NCBI RefSeq assembly: GCF_024453815.1
Contig: NZ_CP072934.1
Span: forward strand, 1,178,001 to 1,242,000
Source: Corynebacterium pseudogenitalium
GTDB taxonomy: Bacteria > Actinomycetota > Actinomycetes > Mycobacteriales > Mycobacteriaceae
Length of the DNA stretch: 64,000 nt
Direction of reading: 5' to 3'
A program made the translations under genes and the position numbers. Under the pieces are notes generated by a model. It ran no database searches. It was not told where the DNA came from and was given only the letters and a program-made list of their open reading frames with translations. Positions 1 through 8,173 of the stretch are shown here, in pieces (within the stretch, counting starts at the first letter, position 1; each line of letters opens with the position of its first letter).

Positions 1-2
1 GA

Positions 3-74
3 ATTCAGCCGGTGCTCACTGCTGTGAAACAGTGGTTGGTGCTTTCCGCTTGGCTTCATAATCAACTAACCTAA
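3..74 (+). CDS. possible C-terminal end of a gene entering from the left
   Basis: An open frame runs from the window edge to a TAA at 72-74 and would encode about 23 residues that are not low complexity. It ends 29 bases before the next start. There is too little sequence to recognise a family, and it could be chance, since short open frames are common. Confidence 0.25.
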   Translation: MQPVLTAVKQWLVLSAWLHNQLT

Positions 75-103
75 CAACCTGTGACTGTCAGGAGAATCCG
101 CGA

Positions 104-1102
104 GTGAACATTTCCAACACGATGAACCGGCGCTGGTCGTTGCGTACGGTGCTGCTCGCTGTGCTGCTTGGCTGCGCAGTCATGGCTGGCTGTAGTGGAG
201 ACAACGAGGAGCCGGAGGCAGCCGATGCGCTGCCGAATCCCCTGCGTACAGTGGAAAACGGTAGTCGGCCTGACACGGTTGCGGAAGTCGAACCGTGGAG
301 CTCTGCATCAGTCGAGTCACGGACGATCCCGGCTGGGGGACTGCAGCGCGAGTACATACTCTCGCTACCAAAGGGTGCACAGCAGCGAGAAGGTTTGCCA
401 CTCATACTCGTATTCCACGGTTACACGAGCACAGCTGCGTCGATGCAGCGCACGACGGGCTTTAACAACGCGGACGCGGTTGTGGCGTACTTGCAAGGTG
501 TGAACAAGGCGTGGGCGCCGGCACCGTATGCAAATACGAATGCACGTCAGGACCTGGCATTCGCTGACGCCGTGCGGGCGCAGCTACAACAAGAGTTTCA
601 CACCCAACCTGCTCGTACATTCGCCGCAGGCTTTTCAAATGGAGGAGGGTTCGCGGAGTTCCTGAGCTGCCAGCGACCACAGGATTACACCGCAGTGGCG
701 ACTGTGTCAGCCGCCGTCTATGACGCGGTGCTTGAGGGGTGCTCGGCGATCCCCGTCAAACGCATCGACATTCACGGGACCGCTGACAGCGTCATTGACT
801 ACAGCGGAGGAACCCGGCACAAGACGCACTACGCTGGTGCCTATCAAGACGTTGAGCGAGAAGCTCGACGCAACCACTGCAAAGCCACTGACGAGGAGGC
901 GCCGAAACCAGAGTGGTCAGAAGCACTGCCCGGTGTAGCAAAAGCTGAATGGGTCGGCTGTGATGCGGGGCTTGTGCATTACAAAGTGGATGGCGGCAAG
1001 CACGAATGGCTTGGGCCTGGTACTTCGTCGGCATCGAATTTGCCGATCGGTTTTGCCAGTGAAGCAGTACTGGAATTCTTCGGAATAGGGGTGCAAAAGT
1101 GA
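104..1102 (+). CDS. secreted lipoprotein esterase, PHB-depolymerase/LpqC-like
   Basis: The 332-residue protein begins with a signal peptide and a lipobox ending in Met-Ala-Gly-Cys, which predicts lipidation at Cys30 and anchoring on the outer face of the membrane. The rest reads as an alpha/beta hydrolase: an oxyanion-side motif VFHGYTS near residue 104, a nucleophile elbow GFSNGGG, an HGTAD acid/histidine segment and a final GGKHEW histidine. This order fits the polyhydroxybutyrate-depolymerase/feruloyl-esterase-like family represented by mycobacterial LpqC. The true substrate is unknown and is probably an ester. The GTG start is chosen because AGGAGA lies eight bases upstream; ATG at 122 is an alternative. 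The stop overlaps the next start by four bases, so the two genes are probably translated together. Confidence 0.8.
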   Translation: MNISNTMNRRWSLRTVLLAVLLGCAVMAGCSGDNEEPEAADALPNPLRTVENGSRPDTVAEVEPWSSASVESRTIPAGGLQREYILSLPKGAQQREGLPLILVFHGYTSTAASMQRTTGFNNADAVVAYLQGVNKAWAPAPYANTNARQDLAFADAVRAQLQQEFHTQPARTFAAGFSNGGGFAEFLSCQRPQDYTAVATVSAAVYDAVLEGCSAIPVKRIDIHGTADSVIDYSGGTRHKTHYAGAYQDVEREARRNHCKATDEEAPKPEWSEALPGVAKAEWVGCDAGLVHYKVDGGKHEWLGPGTSSASNLPIGFASEAVLEFFGIGVQK

Positions 1103-2046
1103 CTTCGGAAAAGTTGTTTCATCGCACCGCTGTGGTGGTGTATAACCCGACGAAGATTCGCGCTGCGGTTTTGGAGCGCTTTGTCGAACTCTACGCTGAC
1201 CCTCGCCGCGAAATTTGCTGGGTACCCACTACAAAAGAGGACACGGCACTTGCTGGCTTCGCGACTGCACTCACCAAGGACGTGGACGTGGTACTCGTCG
1301 CGGGAGGTGACGGTACTGTCCGCCGCATCGCTCACGTCTTAGCAGACACTGGCATCAAGATGGGGATTATCCCAGTTGGGACCGGTAATCTACTTGCGCG
1401 AAATCTTGGCTTGCCATTGGATCCTGAGAGTGCGATACGCCGTGCGTTTACTGGAGAAGAGCACGCTGTGGACCTTTGCGAAGCCACAGTCACTCGGCGC
1501 GACGGCTCGCAGGAGACTTATGGGTTCACAGTCATGGCTGGAGTGGGCCTTGATGCGCAGATGGTTGAACGTACCAGGGAGGAATTAAAGCGACGCATAG
1601 GCCCGTTGGCATACATCGGAGGGATCGCACGATCGCTAGGCGGTGGTAACAGTGTGGAGGCTACCGTAACTGTCGACGGCCAACCTTCGAACAGGCATCG
1701 CTTGCACACCATGATTTTCGGCAATTGCGGTGACTTGGTGAATAAAATCCCGCTGTTCCCCGATGCACTCCCCGACGATGGCGAAATTGATGTCGTGGCG
1801 ATGTCTCCGCGTGGACTTATCGGATGGTTGCTTATTGGCCTACGCATCGTGTTTAACACTCTGCGTGCACTCCTCGGTGGCGGGTGGCAGGGTATTCCAG
1901 CTCCGCAGATGGACTATTTCAAAGGACACACGATAAGCGTTGCTTTCGCCGCTCCCGAAGTATTCGAAGTTGATGGCGACACTATCGGGTCGATCGAAGC
2001 AGCAACTATCCGGGTGATCCCACAAGCGTTGGTGCTGATGCGATAG
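1099..2046 (+). CDS. diacylglycerol kinase-family lipid kinase
   Basis: The 315-residue protein has the nucleotide-binding signature GGDGT at residues 69-73 and VGTGN at 93-97, which place it in the DAGK_cat family (DgkB/YegS-like lipid kinases). A C-terminal beta-rich region ending with VFEVDGDTIG is also typical. The family phosphorylates diacylglycerol or related lipids with ATP at the cytoplasmic membrane. In this lineage such enzymes can feed phosphatidic acid back into phospholipid synthesis, but the substrate cannot be read from the sequence. The start GTG sits inside the stop of the upstream lipoprotein gene (GTGA overlap), which suggests translational coupling. Confidence 0.85.
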   Translation: MTSEKLFHRTAVVVYNPTKIRAAVLERFVELYADPRREICWVPTTKEDTALAGFATALTKDVDVVLVAGGDGTVRRIAHVLADTGIKMGIIPVGTGNLLARNLGLPLDPESAIRRAFTGEEHAVDLCEATVTRRDGSQETYGFTVMAGVGLDAQMVERTREELKRRIGPLAYIGGIARSLGGGNSVEATVTVDGQPSNRHRLHTMIFGNCGDLVNKIPLFPDALPDDGEIDVVAMSPRGLIGWLLIGLRIVFNTLRALLGGGWQGIPAPQMDYFKGHTISVAFAAPEVFEVDGDTIGSIEAATIRVIPQALVLMR

Positions 2047-2075
2047 ATTCCGCTGCAGGGCCAATAGGGTTTCGG

Positions 2076-2081
2076 CATAAT
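2076..2081 (+). promoter_or_regulatory. candidate -10 element giving a leaderless mRNA
   Basis: CATAAT ends six bases before the ATG at 2088. A start point seven bases downstream of this hexamer would fall on the start codon itself, the arrangement of leaderless transcripts, which are common in actinobacteria. No clear -35 hexamer is visible, and no good ribosome binding site lies before the ATG. Confidence 0.4.
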
Positions 2082-2087
2082 GGCGAC

Positions 2088-2624
2088 ATGATCTACTCAT
2101 TTGAAGGTAAAACCCCGAAGATTCATCCGTCCGCATTCGTGTCCGATGAAGCCACGATTATCGGTGATGTCGAAATTGCCGAGGATGCCAATATTTGGCC
2201 CGGAGTGGTGATTCGTGGTGATGTTGGCGCGATTCGAATCGGTGAAAGGGTCAACGTGCAAGATGGATCAGTGCTGCACGTTGATGAGAACGGGAAGACC
2301 ATTCTCGAAGCCGACGTGACCATTGGCCACCTTGCTATGGTGCACGGGTGCCATATTGAACCTGGGTGCCTAATCGGTATGAACGCGACCGTGCTGTCCG
2401 GGGCTCACATTGGCAAGGGGAGCATCATCGCCGGTGGCGCAGTGGTGCTCGAAGGGCAAGTGATCCCAGAGTTCTCGCTTGCCGCGGGAGTGCCGGCGAA
2501 GGTCAAGCGTGAGCTTGAGGAGTCAACCTACTCGGCACGTGAACGCCACGCAGCGTTTTATGTTGAGCTGGGGAAGCGCGCGGCGAGTGGGTTGGTACCG
2601 GTAGAACGCGCTGCAACTGAGTAG
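2088..2624 (+). CDS. gamma-class carbonic anhydrase family protein
   Basis: The 178-residue protein is built from hexapeptide repeats of a left-handed beta helix over about residues 10-150. The three histidines expected to bind the metal across subunit interfaces are present at residues 64, 81 and 86. Trimers of this family hydrate CO2 or, in many members, have unproven activity. Its length matches the short YrdA/PaaY-like branch rather than the long Cam type. It ends 12 bases before a strong bidirectional terminator. The start is fixed by the conserved N-terminal residues and by a candidate leaderless promoter. Confidence 0.85.
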   Translation: MIYSFEGKTPKIHPSAFVSDEATIIGDVEIAEDANIWPGVVIRGDVGAIRIGERVNVQDGSVLHVDENGKTILEADVTIGHLAMVHGCHIEPGCLIGMNATVLSGAHIGKGSIIAGGAVVLEGQVIPEFSLAAGVPAKVKRELEESTYSARERHAAFYVELGKRAASGLVPVERAATE

Positions 2625-2635
2625 CTTACGAAAAC

Positions 2636-2681
2636 AAAAACCCGCTCAACCAGGAGTTTCACCTGGTCAAGCGGGGTTTTT
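2636..2681. terminator. bidirectional rho-independent terminator
   Basis: The arms AACCCGCTCAACCAGG and CCTGGTCAAGCGGGGTT pair almost completely around a short loop. They are flanked by an A tract on the left and a T tract on the right. It can end the carbonic anhydrase transcript from the left and the tRNA-Pro transcript from the right. Confidence 0.85.
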
Positions 2682-2692
2682 GTTGATAGTTG

Positions 2693-2766
2693 TCGGACTG
2701 ACAGGATTTGAACCTGCGACCCCCACACCCCCAGTGTGGTGCGCTACCAAACTGCGCCACAGCCCG
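2693..2766 (-). tRNA. tRNA-Pro(GGG)
   Basis: On the minus strand a 74-base cloverleaf folds. It has a 7-bp acceptor stem (CGGGCTG with CAGTCCG, one G-U), a D arm containing AGTTTGGTAGCGC, an anticodon loop CTGGGGG with anticodon GGG, and a T arm with GGTTCAAATCC. The discriminator is A. The encoded 3' end continues CA rather than CCA, so CCA is added after transcription. Confidence 0.95.
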
Positions 2767-2840
2767 TTGCCTTCATCCGGCGAATACCGGAACAGCTCCG
2801 ATAGTTTAGCGCACAGTTACTTCAACTATGAAACCAGCTG

Positions 2841-3206
2841 TTAGAAGGCAGTGCCGTTGAGGTACACCCATGCGCCGCCCTCGCGAATGAAACGGGAATG
2901 TTCTCGCTGGGTGCCACTCGGGTGAAGAGCCTCGAAGCGGACCTCTCCGTAGGTATCCGTTGGGCCACCTTGTTCGGAGTGGAGAACTCGCAGCGCAATA
3001 TATGGTTCGCCACCTGGTGGAAGCTCCAACGATGCCGGTCGTGTGCTCGAAGCCCAGGTGCGCAGCAAGTAATCCGCATCGCCGACGACGAACGCACTGT
3101 AGCGTGCCCGCATGAGCGATTCTGCTGTGGGAGCAGGTTTGCCTGCGTGCAGGGCGCCGCAGCACAGGGGGTATGGGCGATCGAGGCCACATGGGCAGCG
3201 TTTCAC
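2841..3206 (-). CDS. YchJ-like (UPF0225) protein with SEC-C-type cysteine motif
   Basis: The 121-residue protein starts with a metal-binding-type motif CPCG followed by CCG eleven residues later, as in YchJ/SEC-C proteins. It continues with the family block AESLMRARYSAFVVGDADYLL and a cystatin/NTF2-like fold with a terminal FIREGGAWVYLNG segment. The role of the family is unknown; the cysteines probably bind zinc. The GTG start is placed directly after the stop of the upstream hydrolase-OsmC gene (one base between), because the cysteine motif begins four residues later and earlier residues have no family character. The two genes are probably cotranscribed. Confidence 0.75.
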   Translation of the reverse strand: MKRCPCGLDRPYPLCCGALHAGKPAPTAESLMRARYSAFVVGDADYLLRTWASSTRPASLELPPGGEPYIALRVLHSEQGGPTDTYGEVRFEALHPSGTQREHSRFIREGGAWVYLNGTAF

Positions 3207-3207
3207 G

Positions 3208-4380
3208 TCACCGCACCACGTCGATGGTTGTCTGCACCGAGGCGCTGTGAACGTAGCCGTCGACGGTTGAGCGTTTGCCGGCCTCCATGAGCGTCTGGGC
3301 CTCGGCGTCGCTGAGGTCGCCGAATAACGTGATGTCACGTGTGAAGTGCCCCTCGCCGAGATGTGTGACCTCCACGCGCACGTCGTTGAGCGCAAGTCCT
3401 TTCGCGGCGGAACGAATTGCCTGGGAACAAGATACTGCCAACGCGGACATGTACAAGCCTGTCGACGTCACGCCCTGGCCCTTGCCGCCAGCATTCTTAG
3501 CCCGGTCAGTTGCGATCGCACGATTGGAGGTGCGAACTACGTCGCCATACTTCGTCCCGCGGGCGGAGTAGGAGACTGCGTTGGAGTCGCCGGTGGCATC
3601 CGGGACAAATTCGGGGGTGATGTATTGCATGACCCACGAGCCGATAATGTCGGCCGCACGCTGTGCGGTGCCTTGGCGCGTCAATAAATGATCGGCCTTG
3701 TCCAGCGCCATGAGTGACTTCGGGTAGCGGGTGAGGCTAAAAATTGACTGGGCGTTATCAATGCCTACCGTCACATCGATAGGCGAGTGGACCAGCAATA
3801 GTGGCTTGCGCAGTTTCGGCAGGTATTCTTCGGGGTTCGTGTCGGCGAGATCCTCAAGGAAGTCGCGTGAAATGATGAGCTCCCTGCCGCCGAGGATGAC
3901 GGGGACATAGCCGTCGCGGTCCGCGTCACCAATCTTATCCGCATAGTGCAACACCGAGTGAGCAGGGTCGAACGGCGCACCGACTGTCGCTACGGCTTTG
4001 AGCGTCTTTTTGAGATCGGGATGGGTCGCCGCTTTCAGTGCTGCAGCGCCCCCGAGCGAGTGGCCCATGATGAGCTGTGGCGCTTTGAACTCTTTGGCTA
4101 ACCACTTTGCTGCAGCCACGATGTCGTCAGCGTTTTGTGAGAACGAAGTATCGGCGAAGTCACCCTCAGATTGTCCGAGACCAGGAAAATCAAATCTGAG
4201 CGTTGCAATGCCGAACTCTGTTAACCGCTTGGAGATTCGCGAAGCACCAGGAGTATGTCTGGACCCCGCAAAACAGTGTGCGAAAATCGCGTAGGCTTTC
4301 GCCGGCCCGTCAGGCCGGTCAATCGTTCCGGCCATCATCTTGCCCGTCGACGACGGCACCTTCACGTTCAGCGATAACAT
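3208..4380 (-). CDS. bifunctional alpha/beta hydrolase-OsmC fusion protein
   Basis: The 390-residue protein has two domains. Residues 1 to about 250 are an alpha/beta hydrolase with an AHCFAGSR oxyanion region, a nucleophile elbow GHSLGG and a late acid/histidine pair (HSPID, DKADHLL). The remainder is an OsmC/Ohr fold. The first OsmC cysteine is present in ALAVSCSQA, but where the family normally has a second cysteine (CPVH-like) this protein has STVDGY, so thiol-peroxidase chemistry is doubtful. The ATG at 4380 is chosen because AGGAGG lies eight bases upstream; the longer open frame has no such site. It is coupled to the YchJ-like gene downstream. Confidence 0.8.
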   Translation of the reverse strand: MLSLNVKVPSSTGKMMAGTIDRPDGPAKAYAIFAHCFAGSRHTPGASRISKRLTEFGIATLRFDFPGLGQSEGDFADTSFSQNADDIVAAAKWLAKEFKAPQLIMGHSLGGAAALKAATHPDLKKTLKAVATVGAPFDPAHSVLHYADKIGDADRDGYVPVILGGRELIISRDFLEDLADTNPEEYLPKLRKPLLLVHSPIDVTVGIDNAQSIFSLTRYPKSLMALDKADHLLTRQGTAQRAADIIGSWVMQYITPEFVPDATGDSNAVSYSARGTKYGDVVRTSNRAIATDRAKNAGGKGQGVTSTGLYMSALAVSCSQAIRSAAKGLALNDVRVEVTHLGEGHFTRDITLFGDLSDAEAQTLMEAGKRSTVDGYVHSASVQTTIDVVR

Positions 4381-4496
4381 GTGGGCTTTCCTCCTGAGAA
4401 CGGGGACGCATTCGGTGGTCTTTGCTTGAACAAGGATAGAGTACATTGACGTGAACGAGTGAGAAGCACTTACCATGTAGGCCAGGTAGTGCGAGA

Positions 4497-4516
4497 GGCA
4501 AAAGGCCACTTTTGCC
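4497..4516 (+). promoter_or_regulatory. perfect 8-bp hairpin in the secA2 leader
   Basis: GGCAAAAG and CTTTTGCC pair around a four-base loop, ending 22 bases before the secA2 ATG. No T run follows, so it is not a typical terminator. It could affect translation of secA2 or be chance. The possible secA2 ribosome binding sites (AAAGG at 4523-4527, or GAGGA abutting the ATG) are both badly spaced. Confidence 0.35.
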
Positions 4517-4538
4517 GTGACGAAAGGTCGTATGAGGA

Positions 4539-6830
4539 ATGGCTGCATTTGGCTGGTTTTGGAAAGCAATGGGTGCAACGTCCGAACGCAACAACAAGAA
4601 GTCGAAGGGGATCGTGGCGAAAGCCCACGAGCTCATTGGAGAGTTCGAAGCTCTTGACGACGCCGCGCTGAGCGCCGCTGTGCGTGACACCGTGCGTGAC
4701 GGAGAGGTCGTCGACAAGCCTCGCTTCCTCGCAATTCTGTCGGTTGCCGCCACTCGAACCCTTGGGATGACCCCGTTCGACGTTCAAAACCAGGCGGTTT
4801 TGCGCCTACTCGAAGGCGATGTAATTCAGATGGCCACCGGCGAGGGCAAAACGCTCGTTGGAGCTATCGCTGCGACCGGTTTTGCGCTCACTGGTAAGCG
4901 GGTGCACCTCATCACCGTGAATAACTATCTCGCTGAGCGCGATGCCACGTGGATGCGGCCGCTTGTCGAGTTCTTTGGGCTCAGCGTTGCCGCTGTAACG
5001 GAATCGACGCCACGTGAACAGCGTGTAGAGGCATACCGATGTGACGTCGTCTATGCTCCGGTGACCGAGATCGGCTTTGATCACCTTCGTGATAATCAGA
5101 TCACGCACCGCTCTCAAACCGTTCAGTTACCAGCCGAGGTTGCTCTTGTCGATGAGGCCGATAGTGTCCTTGTCGACGAAGCCCTCGTCCCGCTCGTCCT
5201 GGCTGGTTCTGAAGGTACGCAGCAGCCCACAGGCAAGATCACCGAAGCGGTCTCGCACCTTGACGAGGAGAAGGACTACGAAACTGATGCCGATGGTCGC
5301 AATGTCTTCCTTACCGAGGAGGGGGCGAAGAAAGTTGAACGTTTGCTCGGTATCGACTCGCTCTATTCTGATGAGCACATTGGCACCACACTTGTCCGGG
5401 TCAACCTTGCGTTACACGCTCGAGCACTGCTGATCCGCGACGTACATTACATCGTCGAGGACGGCAAGGTGGCGCTTGTTGACGCCTCCCGCGGCCGCGT
5501 CGCTGAACTGCAGCGTTGGCCTGACGGATTGCAGGCAGCAGTCGAGGCAAAAGAGGGACTGAAGGTCTCCGAGGGGGGCCGAATTCTCGACTCGATCACG
5601 CTGCAAGCACTTATGCGTCGCTATCCGACGGTCTGTGGCATGACTGGAACCGCCGTAGAAGCCACCGATCAACTGCGTTCATTTTACGACCTGCACGTAT
5701 CTGTTATTGACCGCGCAAATCCGTTGCAGCGATTTGATGAAGCCGACCGGATCTACGCAACGATGGAGGAGAAGAACCAAGCGATCGTCGAAGAGATCGC
5801 GCTGCTTCACACGAATGGTCAACCTGTTCTTGTAGGGACTCATGACGTTGCAGAGTCTGAGGCTCTCGCAGAGGCATTGAACGAGCGTGGGATCAGCGTG
5901 AACGTGCTCAATGCGAAGAATGACGCTGAGGAAGCACGCATTGTGGCTGAGGCTGGAGATTTAGGGCGGGTGACCGTGTCTACACAAATGGCAGGCCGCG
6001 GTACCGATATTCGTCTAGGTGGCGCTGACGAAGGAGATCACGACAAGGTTGCGAAGCTGGGTGGTCTCGCCGTTATCGGTACAGCACGCCATCGCACAGC
6101 GCGGCTCGACAATCAGTTGCGCGGACGTGCAGGGCGTCAGGGCGACCCTGGCCTGAGCCTGTTCTTTGTTTCCCTGGAAGACGACATTGTTGTTACCGGG
6201 GGAGAGGATGAGCGCATCACCGTACATCCCGACGCGTCGGGACGGATCGAATCCTCGCGTGCACAGCAGTTTGTTGACCACTGCCAGCGCGTTACAGAGG
6301 GCCAGCTGCTAGAAATTCACTCGCAAACGTGGAAATACAACAAGCTCATCTCGGATCACCGTACAATCCTTGATGAGCGGCGAGCGTCATTGCTCGATAC
6401 CGACGCGGCGTGGCGTGAGCTTAGCGAACGAGCACCGGAGCGCGCCACCGAGCTGGATGCCATCGATGCTGACAAACTACGGCAGGCAGCTCGTGAGATA
6501 ATGCTCTACCACCTGGACCATGAGTGGTCTGAGTACCTCGCGCTCATGGACGATGTTCGCGAATCGATCCACCTGCGCGCCATCGCCCGTGAAACGCCAA
6601 TCGACGAATACCATCGAATCGCCATTCGTGAATTTAAAGAACTAGCGAATCGTGCCGTAGATCAGGCCGTCGATACTTTCAGGAAAGTCGTGATTGATAA
6701 CGATGGAGCACACCTCGAAGACGCTGGTTGGAAGCGCCCGAGTGCGACGTGGACCTACATGGTGTCGGATAATCCGTTGGCGGGTTCGGGGAACTCGGTG
6801 ATCTCCGGGATTGGAAATATTTTCCGTTAA
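4539..6830 (+). CDS. secA2: accessory Sec translocase ATPase SecA2
   Basis: The 763-residue protein is a SecA motor with Walker A GEGKT at residues 101-105, a DEAD-type Walker B (VDEADSV) and the motif STQMAGRGTDIRLGG with the arginine finger. It lacks the C-terminal zinc-binding tail of housekeeping SecA, and its length matches actinobacterial SecA2. It would drive ATP-dependent export of a subset of proteins through SecYEG. N-terminal residues resemble mycobacterial SecA2 from the FW-x-x-hGA segment onward, which supports the ATG at 4539 despite a poorly spaced ribosome binding site. The adjacent odhI gene is also close to secA2 in mycobacteria. Confidence 0.93.
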   Translation: MAAFGWFWKAMGATSERNNKKSKGIVAKAHELIGEFEALDDAALSAAVRDTVRDGEVVDKPRFLAILSVAATRTLGMTPFDVQNQAVLRLLEGDVIQMATGEGKTLVGAIAATGFALTGKRVHLITVNNYLAERDATWMRPLVEFFGLSVAAVTESTPREQRVEAYRCDVVYAPVTEIGFDHLRDNQITHRSQTVQLPAEVALVDEADSVLVDEALVPLVLAGSEGTQQPTGKITEAVSHLDEEKDYETDADGRNVFLTEEGAKKVERLLGIDSLYSDEHIGTTLVRVNLALHARALLIRDVHYIVEDGKVALVDASRGRVAELQRWPDGLQAAVEAKEGLKVSEGGRILDSITLQALMRRYPTVCGMTGTAVEATDQLRSFYDLHVSVIDRANPLQRFDEADRIYATMEEKNQAIVEEIALLHTNGQPVLVGTHDVAESEALAEALNERGISVNVLNAKNDAEEARIVAEAGDLGRVTVSTQMAGRGTDIRLGGADEGDHDKVAKLGGLAVIGTARHRTARLDNQLRGRAGRQGDPGLSLFFVSLEDDIVVTGGEDERITVHPDASGRIESSRAQQFVDHCQRVTEGQLLEIHSQTWKYNKLISDHRTILDERRASLLDTDAAWRELSERAPERATELDAIDADKLRQAAREIMLYHLDHEWSEYLALMDDVRESIHLRAIARETPIDEYHRIAIREFKELANRAVDQAVDTFRKVVIDNDGAHLEDAGWKRPSATWTYMVSDNPLAGSGNSVISGIGNIFR

Positions 6831-6947
6831 TCCTCATGTTGAGGTTCAGAGCGTTACACTAGAACCGCAACAGCACGCTGACCCACAATTGGGTAATATT
6901 GCGATTTAGAATTTATTGACTTTCAAAAACACCGTCAGGAGTTTGGA

Positions 6948-7379
6948 ATGGCCGAAAACAAAGATGCAGACATCGTCCAGGTCGAAACGACCTCCGTCTT
7001 TCGCGCTGACCTTTTGAAGGAGATGGAGAACGGCGCTGCTGCAGCCAACGATAACGTCACCAGCACGGAGAATTTGCCGGATGGTGTTGCGTTGCTCGTG
7101 GTGAAGCGCGGACCGAACGCTGGTGCAAGGTTCCTGTTGGACCAGGACGCAACCACCGCAGGTCGCCATCCTGAGGCCGACATTTTCCTTGATGACGTCA
7201 CGGTGTCCCGCCGCCATGCTGAGTTCCGCCGCGATGGTGACTCTTTCGAAGTCGTTGACGTGGGATCACTGAACGGCACTTATGTGAACCGAGAGCCAAA
7301 GGACTCGCAGGTTCTCTCCTCCGGGGATGAGATTCAGATTGGTAAATTCCGCCTGGTCTTTATCGCCGACGAAAAATAG
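6948..7379 (+). CDS. odhI: OdhI/GarA, FHA-domain inhibitor of 2-oxoglutarate dehydrogenase
   Basis: The 143-residue protein has an N-terminal phosphorylation motif VETTSVF with threonines at 14 and 15, the positions used by serine/threonine kinases (PknG, PknA, PknB) in the C. glutamicum protein. The rest is an FHA domain with AGRHPEAD, VSRRHAEF and GSLNGTYVN signatures. In the family the unphosphorylated form inhibits the E1o subunit of 2-oxoglutarate dehydrogenase; phosphorylation makes the FHA domain bind its own N-terminus and releases the enzyme. The ribosome binding site AGGAG lies seven bases upstream. The following genes are the regulators usually found beside it. Confidence 0.95.
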   Translation: MAENKDADIVQVETTSVFRADLLKEMENGAAAANDNVTSTENLPDGVALLVVKRGPNAGARFLLDQDATTAGRHPEADIFLDDVTVSRRHAEFRRDGDSFEVVDVGSLNGTYVNREPKDSQVLSSGDEIQIGKFRLVFIADEK

Positions 7380-7428
7380 TATTGTCCGTTTGTCTGCCCC
7401 TGCCCATTAGAAGAGATTAATCATCACC

Positions 7429-8172
7429 GTGAGTGCAATACGTCGAGCTGCTACAGAGCAAATGGGAGCCACCGTCGCCCCGTCAGGGACAAAGACCATG
7501 TCTATTGGTGTTGTCCTGAAACAGTTGCGGGAAGAGTTCCCTGATGTGACTGTGTCGAAGATTCGCTTTCTTGAGTCCGAAGGCCTGATCACTCCACAGC
7601 GCACTGCGTCCGGATACCGGCGCTTTACAAGTGATGATGTCGAGCGACTTCGCTACATCTTGGTTACCCAGCGAGACAATTACCTTCCTTTAAAGGTGAT
7701 CCGCGAGCAGCTCGAGGCCATGGATTCCGGTCAGGTCACCGCGATCATGAGCGTGAGCGAAGCTGATCCACTAGTTTCTCCAGATAGCTTCCGAGCACCA
7801 ACTTCGACACACTTGAGCGACCGAGACGTTGCCGAGCAGGCTCAAGCAGACCAAGAACTTGTCGACGAGTTCGTGCGTGATGGATTGATCGTCCCTGATG
7901 TGGCTGGTCATTTCACCGCCGACGACGTCCGCGTGGTTACTGCAGCCATGGCGCTAGCGGAATTCGGTTTGGATTCTCGCCACCTCAAGACGCTGCGGAC
8001 TATGGCTCGTCGCCAGGCTGATCTCATCTCTCAAGTAACGGAACCCGTTGCGAAGTCCGGTAAGGAAAATTCAGCACAGCAAGCGGAAGAACTCGGGCAG
8101 CAGCTTTCCGCCCTGGTCGTATCATTGCACGCTTCGCTGCTCAAGAACGAGCTGCGAAATTCTGGGCGCTGA
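7429..8172 (+). CDS. ftsR: MerR-type regulator of cell division, FtsR-like
   Basis: The 247-residue protein has a winged helix-turn-helix of the MerR kind at about residues 25-95, with KIRFLESEGLITP and SGYRRFTSDDVERL. A longer C-terminal region follows, without the metal-binding cysteines of classical MerR sensors. The gene order odhI, this gene, a bifunctional nuclease and another MerR gene is the same as in C. glutamicum, where the first regulator is FtsR, an activator of ftsZ, and in M. tuberculosis (Rv1827-Rv1830). The GTG at 7429 is taken as start; an internal ATG at 7498 is possible and would begin at the MSIGVVL segment. Confidence 0.82.
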   Translation: MSAIRRAATEQMGATVAPSGTKTMSIGVVLKQLREEFPDVTVSKIRFLESEGLITPQRTASGYRRFTSDDVERLRYILVTQRDNYLPLKVIREQLEAMDSGQVTAIMSVSEADPLVSPDSFRAPTSTHLSDRDVAEQAQADQELVDEFVRDGLIVPDVAGHFTADDVRVVTAAMALAEFGLDSRHLKTLRTMARRQADLISQVTEPVAKSGKENSAQQAEELGQQLSALVVSLHASLLKNELRNSGR

Positions 8173-8173
8173 G

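Noticed and set aside
58-76. Possible DtxR box before the lipoprotein esterase
   Set aside because: CTAACCTAA fits only the right half of the 19-bp palindrome; the left half does not match, so it is probably chance.
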